From Vibrio navarrensis (GTDB taxonomy: Bacteria > Pseudomonadota > Gammaproteobacteria > Enterobacterales > Vibrionaceae), in assembly GCF_015767675.1 (NCBI RefSeq), contig NZ_CP065217.1, positions 1,984,001 through 2,048,000 on the forward strand: 64,000 nt of DNA, written 5' to 3'. Of this stretch, positions 1-7,679 are shown piece by piece (within the stretch, counting starts at the first letter, position 1; every line of letters starts with the position of its first letter). A program made the position numbers and the translations under genes. The notes under the pieces were generated by a model. It saw only the letters and a program-made list of their open reading frames with translations. It had not been told where the DNA came from and searched no databases.

Positions 1-54
1 ATTTAGACGCAAGAGTGAGTCTAAATCTGACGCTTCAGCCGATCTAATTTTCAT
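1..54 (-). CDS. GNAT acetyltransferase, N-terminal 18 residues only
   Basis: The gene runs off the left edge. The visible peptide starts MKIRSAEASDLDSLLRLN, a typical GNAT N-terminus (first beta strand followed by the substrate-binding helix). An AGAGGA ribosome-binding site lies just upstream of the ATG. It is the first gene of a cassette whose own attC lies outside the window. The family assignment rests on 18 residues only, so the substrate is unknown. Confidence 0.6.
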   Translation of the reverse strand, partial: MKIRSAEASDLDSLLRLN

Positions 55-82
55 TTTCGTCCTCTGAATTTGATATGTAAAC

Positions 83-201
83 TAACGCCCTGCTAAGGGG
101 TGAGCAATGCACTACGAAAGCTACCGCACACCGCCTAATCACAAAACTCACCGCATGCTGAAAATGCCACGCATTGCGAATCCCGCTTAAGCAGTTTGTT
201 A
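83..201 (-). repeat. attC site 1
   Basis: 119 bp; closes the type C gene-less cassette to its right. Outer arms CTGCTAAG and CTTAAGCAG are complementary, as in other attC sites. Confidence 0.93.
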
Positions 202-549
202 GCTTAAATTTCAGCACCTTAGATTTACCAAAACTGAGATTAAACCGATTTGGAAAACCAACAAACCACTTGAGTTTTGAAACCCGAATTAGGTCAAACT
301 TTGTGACCTTTCGTGCGATTTGAAAACCCGAAATTTTTGATAAATCATTTTCGGAAAACTCAAAGCGAAAGCAAAACTACTAAAGCGACTTTGCGCCAAG
401 CTGGCTAACCTCGCGCAATCTCAAAGCTCAATTGAGGCAACTGCTTAAAACTCCAATTGGCAAACAATGTTGATTTGCCGAGAAACCTGAATTAATTGCC
501 AAGGGAAGAAAAAACAGGCTGCAATCAATTGATTTTCATTGTTTTAAGC
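202..549 (-). other. Gene-less cassette body, type C
   Basis: 348 bp with no supported ORF. Recurs at 16,927 and 26,546. It begins GCTTAAATTTCAGC on the + strand and carries the TGAGGCAA and TTGCCGA blocks found in all gene-less families here. Confidence 0.8.
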
Positions 550-669
550 TAACGCCCTGCTAAGGGGTGAGCAATGCACTACAAGAGCTACCGCACACCG
601 CCTTAATCACAAAACTCACCGCATGCTGAAAATGCCACGCATTGCGAATCCCTCTTAAGCAGTTTGTTA
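550..669 (-). repeat. attC site 2
   Basis: 120 bp; its first bases supply the TAA stop of the acetyltransferase gene to its right. Confidence 0.93.
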
Positions 670-1146
670 GGCGCGCAGTTGTAATTGGTAAAAATCAGTT
701 TCATCGTGCTTTGGATTAGGGCAGCAATATACCCAACCATTACGCTTATAGAATCTTAACGCCCTTGTGTTCGTTCTACTCACGGAAAGCACAGCACGAT
801 TACAACCAGCTCGTGTCAATTCTGTTTCGATGTAGAGCTGAACTTGCTGGCTCAAACCGGAACCTCGAATTTCAGGCAACAAGTAAATCAAATGGACATA
901 ACCGGTATCTGGCTCGGGCGAAAAAGAACGAAACTCTAACTGCCCTACCAATTGCCCATCCAACCAGATATGGATGTAAAACCAACCTGCTTCAGATTGC
1001 CTTTCTTGGATTCGTTCTCGATAACCTGCTATGAAATCATCAAAACCCGAATAGGTTTTGAAACTGCAATAGTAAGCGTCCTTTCGAGCAGCTACGCAAA
1101 AATCATAATCTTGCGCCAAATTGATCACTTTAAATTCTACGTTCAT
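667..1146 (-). CDS. GNAT family N-acetyltransferase
   Basis: 159 aa, a normal length for a single-domain GNAT enzyme that transfers acetyl from acetyl-CoA to an amine. The acetyl-CoA-binding motif A is visible around residues 86-101 (LLPEIRGSGLSQQV), followed by the C-terminal ALRFYKRNGW segment typical of motif B. ATG start follows a GGATTAGGG ribosome-binding region. The stop codon is the first TAA of the downstream attC. Transcription reads with the array. The acceptor substrate cannot be told from sequence. Confidence 0.88.
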   Translation of the reverse strand: MNVEFKVINLAQDYDFCVAARKDAYYCSFKTYSGFDDFIAGYRERIQERQSEAGWFYIHIWLDGQLVGQLEFRSFSPEPDTGYVHLIYLLPEIRGSGLSQQVQLYIETELTRAGCNRAVLSVSRTNTRALRFYKRNGWVYCCPNPKHDETDFYQLQLRA

Positions 1147-1171
1147 CCCTAATCCTAAAGTGAATAGCGCC

Positions 1172-1291
1172 TAACGCCCTGTTAAGGTGTGAGCAACGCA
1201 ATACCGAAGCCACCGCATAACACCTTAAACACTAAAACCAACGCATGGTAAAAATGCCACGCGTTGTGAATCACTCTTGAACAGTTTGTTA
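1172..1291 (-). repeat. attC site 3
   Basis: 120 bp; closes the Nudix cassette. Confidence 0.93.
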
Positions 1292-1296
1292 GCTTT

Positions 1297-1764
1297 CTAG
1301 CCAACGAAGTACGCTAAATCATTGTCTGCAAACAAACAATCCAACGGGTAAGGCAGCTCAAGCCTTGGCATATTTCCTTTTGAAAACCATTTAAGGCATA
1401 CCGTTTCATCATCAAGTGCGGATTGAGAACAACTTTCTACTACACATTTGAACATGATAACTGTGTATTCAACTTGATCACCATTTGGGTATGTAAAACC
1501 AAAACCCTCACCGCCGAATACACCAAGTAGGCGATCTACTTTTACAGCCAAACCTGTTTCCTCGCGAACTTCCCTGACCAATGCTTGCACTGGCGACTCT
1601 CGAGGTTCAATCATTCCGGCAGGAAGGCTCCATGTGCCATCTGATTTTTGCTGAAGTAGTAGCTCTTTGTTTTCATTTAAAATGACACCCGCAACGCCGG
1701 GGATAAGAAGTGGCATTGTTCCAATCTTAGAACGAACCTCTTTGATATAGTCACTTGAGCTCAA
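1297..1764 (-). CDS. Nudix hydrolase
   Basis: 155 aa. A complete Nudix box (G-x5-E-x7-R-E-x2-E-E-x-G-x) is visible at about residues 50-72, beginning GMIEPRE and ending REVREETGL, so it should bind a divalent metal and cleave a nucleoside diphosphate linked to another moiety. The start is TTG, supported by a strong AAGGAGG six bases upstream. No nearer ATG fits. It is the only gene in its cassette. The substrate cannot be predicted; housecleaning NTP/ADP-sugar hydrolysis is typical of the family. Confidence 0.9.
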   Translation of the reverse strand: MSSSDYIKEVRSKIGTMPLLIPGVAGVILNENKELLLQQKSDGTWSLPAGMIEPRESPVQALVREVREETGLAVKVDRLLGVFGGEGFGFTYPNGDQVEYTVIMFKCVVESCSQSALDDETVCLKWFSKGNMPRLELPYPLDCLFADNDLAYFVG

Positions 1765-1781
1765 TTTTCCTCCTTGAAAGC

Positions 1782-1902
1782 TAACGCCGCGTTAAGGGGC
1801 GCAGGCACACAATACAGAAGTGACCGCATGACAACTTAACCACTAAACCCAACGCAAATTGAAAATGCCACGCGTGCCAAGTCCCTCTTGAACGCTTTGT
1901 TA
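1782..1902 (-). repeat. attC site 4
   Basis: 121 bp; closes a type A gene-less cassette. Confidence 0.93.
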
Positions 1903-2250
1903 TGTTTAAGCTTCAAGGGCTTACGCTTACCAAATCCAAGATTAACTCAGCATTGACTCACAAACAAAAGCCAAGACCTAAAAACTGAAATGACTCATAG
2001 ATTTGAAAAACAGACTTCGAATTTTGGCAACTCAAGCCCAAAAACTTGTGGTCAAAATACTGATTGAGCCAGCCGCACCTACCTCGCGCTTACTCGAAAA
2101 TTGACTGAGGCAACTCTCTGAATTTCCAGCGCCAAAGAATAAATGTCCGGAAAACAGCGCCAAACGAAGCCAACTTGCCGACAAGCACAAAACCAACAAG
2201 CCGAGGGAGCAAAGAAAAGATGCAACCAACTGATTTGACGTGATTAAACA
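1903..2250 (-). other. Gene-less cassette body, type A
   Basis: 348 bp. The right-hand attC core GTTATG supplies an ATG that opens a 53-codon minus-strand frame (2090-2251), peptide beginning MFNHVKSVG and containing WRWKFRELPQ. The frame is not kept open in all copies, so it is not called as a gene. Confidence 0.8.
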
Positions 2251-2370
2251 TAACGCCCTGCTAAGGGGTGAGCAATGCACTGCAAAAGCTACCGCACACC
2301 ACCTTAATCACGAAACTCACCGCACGCTAAAAATGCCACGCATTGCGAATCCCTCTTAAGCAGTTTGTTA
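2251..2370 (-). repeat. attC site 5
   Basis: 120 bp; closes the DUF2805 cassette. Confidence 0.93.
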
Positions 2371-2382
2371 GGTGTGTGCCAA

Positions 2383-2634
2383 TTAACGATGCTTGTATTG
2401 GGTTGGGCAGTAGCCTCTACTAATTTCTGAGCTGCGCAGCTTCGCATGTTTTGTGTTACGACCCGAAACACGACCACGCCATAATTTAAAACTACTAGGT
2501 TTGAGTCGACTACGCATAAACTTAATCACTTCAGCTTCGTTCAGACCAAATTGATGCTTGATTGCTTCGAATGGGGTGCGGTCTTCCCATGCCATTTCTA
2601 TAATTCTTGACTCGATTGCCGTGTTCAGTTCCAT
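2383..2634 (-). CDS. DUF2805 / TIGR03643 family protein
   Basis: 83 aa, small and basic. The sequence pattern (RIIEMAWEDRTPFEAI, then FGLNEAEVIKFMR, then KLWRGRVSGRNTKH) matches the DUF2805 (TIGR03643) family of short proteins common in marine gamma-proteobacteria. The N-terminal half looks like a helix-turn-helix, which suggests nucleic-acid binding, but no function is established for the family. It is the sole gene of its cassette and reads with the array. Ribosome-binding site is weak. Confidence 0.82.
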   Translation of the reverse strand: MELNTAIESRIIEMAWEDRTPFEAIKHQFGLNEAEVIKFMRSRLKPSSFKLWRGRVSGRNTKHAKLRSSEISRGYCPTQYKHR

Positions 2635-2708
2635 CTAAAATAACCGAAGTTTCAAAATTTGGTTTTACGTTCAGGCTCAGTATTTGGTTCATATAGCTGA
2701 TGAACACC

Positions 2709-2828
2709 TAACGCCCAATTAAGGTGTGAAGCACGTTACCACAGTACTCAATTTGAACACCGTAAACACTAAATTAGACCCAAACCAAAAATGCCAAGCG
2801 TGCTGAATCACTCTTAAATTGCTTGTTA
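2709..2828 (-). repeat. attC site 6
   Basis: 120 bp; closes the two-gene cassette 2,837-3,537. Confidence 0.93.
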
Positions 2829-2836
2829 TACGATTG

Positions 2837-3304
2837 CTACCTCGTAAGCCAAAAATTTTCACTTACAGGGTTACCTTCAGCATCTTCCCATGTCAGTTTA
2901 GCTTCGTACTTTAAGGGGCTTTGCGTGTGAAATGAGGCATTAAGTTTTACACGTGAATTTGGCTTCATTTCTGGGTGAGGTAATTTATGCTCGACATCGT
3001 ACAAGGGATTTTCTGAGCAGTTTACTAACTCTAGATTCAGGTTATACGCAGTACCTTGACCAGTATTTGTGATATAGAAAAAACTGTTTTTTCCTAATCT
3101 TTGTATTGTCACATTAAACTTAGGAAGATTTTTAGCTTTGTTTTCTTCTTCTAAATTTTTGAGCTGAACTTTTGATAGTTCGGCTGTGACCCGTTCAAGC
3201 TCCAACTGTTCTTGGGCTATTTTTCGAGTACGAACTAAAGAGACTAGCGACACAACAATAGCCAATAGCGAAGTCACTAAAGTAAGTAATTCGTATTGGC
3301 TCAT
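2837..3304 (-). CDS. Membrane-anchored hypothetical protein
   Basis: 155 aa. One N-terminal transmembrane segment (about residues 6-25, LLTLVTSLLAIVVSLVSLV), then a charged helical stretch likely to form a short coiled coil (about 28-58), then a beta-rich C-terminal domain. The order suggests a single-pass anchor with a soluble domain. The ATG overlaps the stop of the upstream zinc-ribbon gene by four bases (ATGA), so the two are translationally coupled and probably work together. I do not recognise a named family. Confidence 0.75.
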   Translation of the reverse strand: MSQYELLTLVTSLLAIVVSLVSLVRTRKIAQEQLELERVTAELSKVQLKNLEEENKAKNLPKFNVTIQRLGKNSFFYITNTGQGTAYNLNLELVNCSENPLYDVEHKLPHPEMKPNSRVKLNASFHTQSPLKYEAKLTWEDAEGNPVSENFWLTR

Positions 3305-3537
3305 TTGAAACGACCTTTAAATGTTTTTTTAAGCATCTTATCTAATTCAGCTTTGATTTCAGGAATAACAACTTCTTTTGCTTGTTCAATTCCAATTTCT
3401 TTCAGATCACCAAACATGATCTCGAAATGACAATTAGCACATTTCACGAAATCATCATCTTTGACATCTTCAGACTGTTCAAACTCAGTATGTCCACATT
3501 CAGGACATTTGATACTAATATGATCTGTTTTCAACAT
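3301..3537 (-). CDS. Small zinc-ribbon protein
   Basis: 78 aa. Two CxxC knuckles (CPECGHTEF at about residues 12-20 and CANCHFEI at about 34-41) form a four-cysteine zinc ribbon. The rest is a short charged helix ending TFKGRFK. Start ATG has a GGAGG five bases upstream. First gene of a two-gene cassette, overlapping the next by four bases. Zinc ribbons of this size usually bind nucleic acid or act as a protein adaptor; which applies here is unknown. Confidence 0.78.
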   Translation of the reverse strand: MLKTDHISIKCPECGHTEFEQSEDVKDDDFVKCANCHFEIMFGDLKEIGIEQAKEVVIPEIKAELDKMLKKTFKGRFK

Positions 3538-3556
3538 ACTTGCCTCCTAAATCGTA

Positions 3557-3677
3557 TAACGCCCGGCTAAGGGGTTGGCAACGTACCGCCGAACTTAAAA
3601 AATACACTGTAAACACTGAACCGCAATTTTGCACTAAAGTCGCCACGCGTTGGCAATCCCTCTTGAGCCGTTTGTTA
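3557..3677 (-). repeat. attC site 7
   Basis: 121 bp; closes a type B gene-less cassette. Confidence 0.93.
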
Positions 3678-4078
3678 TGCAAATTCAATGAGATAAACCG
3701 AATTTACACGACCAAAAGCCACAATTGCAATGGTTGAGTGATTCAAGAATCAACCCAAGCAAGAACTGTGATAAATGAGCCGCCAAAACAAAGTCCACCT
3801 TTCAGCACCAAACCAAGCTTTTGTGTCAGGAAAACTCAACGAGCGAAAACTTCAGCAAGTACAAAATGCTCGATAACCTTGTCCTTTCCACACTTTGCGC
3901 CCGCTGAATTGGCAGCAAGCAAACGCTAAAAATGATTGAGGCAAACCAAGAATCTTGTCTGTTTTACGGTTTAAGTTAACCACGAATTTGAGGATAAAAA
4001 AGCTCATTTGCCGACAACACAAAATGAATAGCCGGAGAAATCCCAAAAGTTTGAGCCCCTAAATTTACCTGAGTTGCA
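3678..4078 (-). other. Gene-less cassette body, type B
   Basis: 401 bp beginning GCAAATTCAATGAGATAAAC on the + strand and ending with ACCTGAGTTGCA before the next core. On the minus strand the attC-derived ATG is followed by a stop after four codons. Confidence 0.8.
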
Positions 4079-4198
4079 TAACGCCGCGTTAAGGGGCAGC
4101 CAACGCTACTACTAAGCTTCCGCACAACACTGTAATCACAAAAACCAACGCATAATAAAAATGCCACGCGTTGGCTGTCCCTCTTGAACGCCTTGTTA
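4079..4198 (-). repeat. attC site 8
   Basis: 120 bp; belongs to the relBE cassette, which is inverted relative to the array. Identical to the site at 30,073. Confidence 0.93.
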
Positions 4199-4221
4199 TA
4201 CCGTTCTTATAGCGCTAGAAT
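4193..4221 (+). promoter_or_regulatory. Predicted relBE promoter, -35 box inside attC
   Basis: TTGTTA (4193-4198, the last six bases of the attC) and TAGAAT (4216-4221) are spaced by 17 bp. A CTTTATAAAG palindrome just downstream may be part of the antitoxin operator. Confidence 0.6.
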
Positions 4222-4255
4222 GACCTTTATAAAGACCACTTAAAGGACTCAATAA

Positions 4256-4504
4256 ATGACCGCTAGAATCTTAGCCGATGTGGCTGCAAGTATTACTGAA
4301 TTAAAAGCTAATCCTATGAAAGTTGCAACAAGTGCATATGGTGAACCTGTCGCTGTACTTAACCGAAACGAACCTGCTTTTTACTGTGTTCCAGCAAAAG
4401 CATACGAAATGATGATGGATCGACTCGATGATCTCGAACTATTAGCTATTGCAAGAGAACGAGAGTCTGAAGAAAGCATTTCGGTAAACATCGATGACCT
4501 ATAA
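4256..4504 (+). CDS. relB: RelB-like antitoxin (Phd/YefM-type fold)
   Basis: 82 aa antitoxin of a type II module. The N-terminal half (MTARILADVAASITELKANP) fits the Phd/YefM-like DNA-binding fold, and the acidic C-terminus (ERESEESISVNIDDL) is the part that would wrap the toxin. AAGGA sits eight bases before the ATG. It overlaps relE by 11 bp, the usual coupling. It is encoded against the array direction and therefore needs its own promoter (see 4193-4221). The protein is repeated exactly at 30,250 and a diverged paralogue lies at 36,739. Confidence 0.93.
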   Translation: MTARILADVAASITELKANPMKVATSAYGEPVAVLNRNEPAFYCVPAKAYEMMMDRLDDLELLAIARERESEESISVNIDDL

Positions 4505-4784
4505 ACTTGATTTCAAAAAGAGCGCCTTAAAAGAATGGAAAAAACTTGGCTCTACACTACAACAGCAATTTAAAAAGAAACTCATTGAACGCTTAGAAAA
4601 CCCACATGTACCAGCATCAAAACTCTCTGGCGCTGATAACATGTATAAAATAAAGCTACGTCAGTCTGGCTACCGTCTTGTTTACCAAGTAAAAGATGAC
4701 GTTATCGTGGTAACGGTCTTAGCAGTTGGAAAACGAGAGCGAAGTGATGTTTACCGTAGTGCAATGAAACGCTTAGATGACTGA
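4494..4784 (+). CDS. relE: RelE-family mRNA interferase toxin
   Basis: 96 aa, the usual RelE length. The hallmark pattern is present: N-terminal KLDFKKSALKEWKKL, central YKIKLRQSGYRLVYQV and C-terminal VLAVGKRERSDVYRSA. The family cleaves mRNA in the ribosomal A site and is held inactive by RelB. This copy is complete, unlike the one at 30,488. Such modules help keep large cassette arrays from being lost. Assignment is firm; activity of this copy is inferred. Confidence 0.95.
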   Translation: MTYKLDFKKSALKEWKKLGSTLQQQFKKKLIERLENPHVPASKLSGADNMYKIKLRQSGYRLVYQVKDDVIVVTVLAVGKRERSDVYRSAMKRLDD

Positions 4785-4822
4785 TTAATACACCAATCAA
4801 TGCCTATTTTTTCGGCAAGGTA

Positions 4823-4943
4823 TAACGCCCGGCTAAGGGGTTGACAACGCACTGCCGAACTCAAAAAACACACCGTAAACACTGAACTTCAATTTTGTAC
4901 TAAAGCCGCCACGCGTTGGCAATCCCTCTTGAGCCGTTTGTTA
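4823..4943 (-). repeat. attC site 9
   Basis: 121 bp; closes the DUF3465 cassette. Confidence 0.93.
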
Positions 4944-4951
4944 TGTGAATT

Positions 4952-5347
4952 TTACTCGTACGCCTTACCGTTGTGCTTTAACCAACCGTGCGGGTGTTTA
5001 TTGCTTGGATCCTTGTGCGTCCAGTGCATGACACCACCTTTTTTGTTCCATTCATATTCACCGTAAAACTGGACTCGATCGCCAACTTTTAGATTTGGAA
5101 CCCTAGGAGCTAAATCAATATTGTGAGCAACAAGTAAAGTTTGTTTACTGTCCAGTTTCAATATGAATTTTTGATGCCTACTCCCTTCGTTGTCATCAGG
5201 TAACAAGCGAATGACTGTACCTGAGCCTTGAACTTGAATATCACTTTGATGATTTTCATACGCATTTTTTAACTGATGATCATTAGCTTGAGCACCAATC
5301 GAAGCTAGACAAAAGACGGCTATAAATATAGCGATTAACTTCTTCAT
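4952..5347 (-). CDS. Exported DUF3465 family protein
   Basis: 131 aa. A clear signal peptide (MKKLIAIFIAVFCLASIGAQA, cleavage expected after about residue 21) directs it to the periplasm. The mature part has the features of DUF3465: a GSGTVIRLLPDD strand, GSRHQKFIL, and a C-terminal HWTHKDPSNKHPHGWLKHNG segment rich in histidine and tryptophan. The domain looks like a small beta-barrel of OB type. GGAG precedes the ATG. Function of the family is not known. Single gene in its cassette. Confidence 0.85.
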   Translation of the reverse strand: MKKLIAIFIAVFCLASIGAQANDHQLKNAYENHQSDIQVQGSGTVIRLLPDDNEGSRHQKFILKLDSKQTLLVAHNIDLAPRVPNLKVGDRVQFYGEYEWNKKGGVMHWTHKDPSNKHPHGWLKHNGKAYE

Positions 5348-5370
5348 ATACTCAATTTCTCCAATTCACA

Positions 5371-5491
5371 TAACGCCCGGTTAAGGGGCTGACAACGCAA
5401 ACCACTGAACTCAAAATAACAACCGTAATCACAAATGCCAATTTGAACAAAAACCGCCACGCGTTGGCAGTCCCTCTTTAACCGTTTGTTA
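5371..5491 (-). repeat. attC site 10
   Basis: 121 bp; closes a type B gene-less cassette. Confidence 0.93.
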
Positions 5492-5891
5492 TGCAAATTC
5501 AATGAGATAAACTGACTTTACTCGATCAAAAGCCACAATTGCAATGGTTGAGTGATTCAAGAATCAACCCAAGCAAGAACTGTGATAAATGAGCCGCCAA
5601 AACAAAGTCCACCTTTCAGCAACAAACCAAGCTTTTGTGTCAGACAAACTCAACGAGCGAAAACTTCAGCAAAAGCAAAACGCTCGATTAACTTGCCCTT
5701 TCCACATTTTGCGCCTTCCAAACTGACAACGTGCCAGCGCTAAAACTGATTGAGGCAAGCAAAGAAACTTGCCTGTTTTACGGTTTGAGTTAACCACGAA
5801 TTTGAGGGTAAACATGCTCATTTGCCGACAACACAAAACGAATGGCCGGAGAAATCCAAAAGATTGAAACCCTAAATTTACCTGAGTTGCA
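5492..5891 (-). other. Gene-less cassette body, type B
   Basis: 400 bp, closely similar to 3,678-4,078. Confidence 0.8.
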
Positions 5892-6011
5892 TAACGCCCG
5901 CTTAAGGGGCAGACAACGCTACTACTAACCTTCCGCATAACATCGTAATCACAAAAACCAACGCATAGTAAAAATGCCGCGCGTTGGCTGTCCCTCTTGA
6001 AGCGTTTGTTA
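5892..6011 (-). repeat. attC site 11
   Basis: 120 bp; supplies the TAA stop of the interrupted acetyltransferase gene. Confidence 0.93.
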
Positions 6012-6380
6012 TGCCGTTACTTTTTGTTTTAACTGAACTTCTACCGCTTTTGAACCGTCGGAAAGTATGAAAAAGTCCGAATCAAAACGTTGAACCACAT
6101 TAAAGCCTAGTGCCTTAAAAACAGCGACATTACCTGTTTGCTCAACACACCAAACCGAGACTGAGTTAATAGACTTAAACTGTGTAACAACGAAATCTAC
6201 GAGCTTTCTAGCTACACCTTTTTGGCGAAAACTTGATGCGACTGCTAACGAGCTAAGCTGTAATTCTGAGCCAACCTGTTTAGCTTCAACTACTCCAACT
6301 AAAACCTCATCAACATGGAAACCAAAGCAACTCCACTCACTTTTAGCACTGTTTTTATTGCTAACTGCGAGCTCAGTTGG

Positions 6381-7659
6381 CACGGCTTGCGCATGAGTTA
6401 AATAATTGTTAAGTCCCAAATAACACGTGCTCTCGAAACTCTGTATTTAACGCACATTTTAATTGCCGCCTTTTCAAAGTGCCTTTCATTTCTACTAACT
6501 TTATCAAGTTCATGCACATTTGACGTATGCGCGAAAGATTCTCTGCCGCATGCTGATAAGTAATGCGGCTATCATCTTCTCCCATCACACAATCCAGCCA
6601 CCAATGCATACTCTCTACACCCCAGTGACCACGACACAATTCGCCAAAACTAACCGGCGTCAGTTCCTTCGATGAGATGAAATACCGAATACCAAGACTT
6701 CCCGATGATTCACTATTCGACTTCTGGTAAGTTACTGCTATACATAATGTTTTTAAACCTTTCCAATCAACAGCAAAATCACCAAATTCTTGGGTAAATG
6801 GGACCGTGATGTAGGTCCTTATCACCTTGCGACCACGTTTACCTGCCTCTTCTTGCTCTACTGCGTGAGACGAATATTCTGCCAATTTCTCAAAAGAAAA
6901 ATGAGATTGAAAAAGAGCATGTAAACGAGGTTGGTTATCCTTAACGGACATTAAATAGTCACCGCCTCTAAGAACAATATCTTCCGCTATGGCTCTTTGA
7001 CATCCCATGGCATCTAGGCTGATAACTCGGTCTTCAACTTGGATTAATTTCAATATCTGGGGAATTAACGTGATCTCATTCGATTTTTCATCCGTTTTCA
7101 ACTGCCCTAGCACAAGGCCAGTATCTACAGAATACGCGTTCACCATATGAGTTAAGCATTTGTTTTTACTATAATCATACGTACCTTTTAATGACTTGCC
7201 ATCTATGGCAACATGATGGGTCACTAAGGATTTTTCTCGCCGAATATCATTACACCATCGAACGAAACACAATGAAAACTCATCTGGATCAATCAAACCC
7301 ACTATTCGCGCCAAGGTATCGTGACTAGGCACACCAGAAGAGTAGTCACTAAACTTACGAAACCAGGTTAAATTTTCCTCACCAAAGCCTTCGATTTCAT
7401 CCCAAGTCTTCATTCCGCACAGCATCGCTGTCACCACCTGGAACATCACTTCGAAGAAATTATAGGTCGATTTTCTTGCCTGACGAGTATCACTCAATAT
7501 GCTAAAATGCTCTTTAAATTCGCTGTAATCCATATTCGTCTTATCCTGCTTTATTTTTAACAGTATAAGATCACGTCAAGATCGCTAATTCAATCTATTT
7601 CTAAAAATTTTATCCCGAAATTCGATAAAAAGGTGCGTCAATAACATGCGCGAACCCTG
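6381..7659 (-). mobile_element. ISAs1-family IS, copy 1
   Basis: 1279 bp. Imperfect terminal inverted repeats, CACGGCTTGCGCATG against CAGGGTTCGCGCATG, flanked by the 10-bp direct repeat GCTCAGTTGG (6371-6380 and 7660-7669). End sequence and duplication length fit the ISAs1 family. Confidence 0.93.
6409..7533 (-). CDS. ISAs1-family transposase, intact
   Basis: 374 aa, the usual length of ISAs1 DDE transposases. Family marks are HVAIDGKSLKGTYD (first catalytic Asp, about residue 113), VISLDAMGCQRAIA (second Asp, about 169) and a C-terminal RGHWGVESMHWWLD segment supplying the Glu. The domain order (N-terminal DDE_Tnp_1-associated, then DDE_Tnp_ISAs1) is as expected. The protein is identical to the copy at 20,908, so this element moved recently and is probably active. 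Confidence 0.95.
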   Translation of the reverse strand: MDYSEFKEHFSILSDTRQARKSTYNFFEVMFQVVTAMLCGMKTWDEIEGFGEENLTWFRKFSDYSSGVPSHDTLARIVGLIDPDEFSLCFVRWCNDIRREKSLVTHHVAIDGKSLKGTYDYSKNKCLTHMVNAYSVDTGLVLGQLKTDEKSNEITLIPQILKLIQVEDRVISLDAMGCQRAIAEDIVLRGGDYLMSVKDNQPRLHALFQSHFSFEKLAEYSSHAVEQEEAGKRGRKVIRTYITVPFTQEFGDFAVDWKGLKTLCIAVTYQKSNSESSGSLGIRYFISSKELTPVSFGELCRGHWGVESMHWWLDCVMGEDDSRITYQHAAENLSRIRQMCMNLIKLVEMKGTLKRRQLKCALNTEFREHVLFGT

Positions 7660-7679
7660 GCTCAGTTGGCCTGTAAACT

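Noticed and set aside
2032..2280. Minus-strand ORFs of 60-113 codons repeated in type A cassettes (SASWL...LFFGAGNS frame)
   Set aside because: They begin within the attC (MHCSPLSRALCLI-like starts are translated attC), lack ribosome-binding sites, vary at many residues and have different ends in each copy.
6009..6419. Stand-alone 136-aa GNAT gene
   Set aside because: Its first 13 or so codons come from the IS; the true gene continues on the far side of two insertions, so it is listed as a pseudogene.
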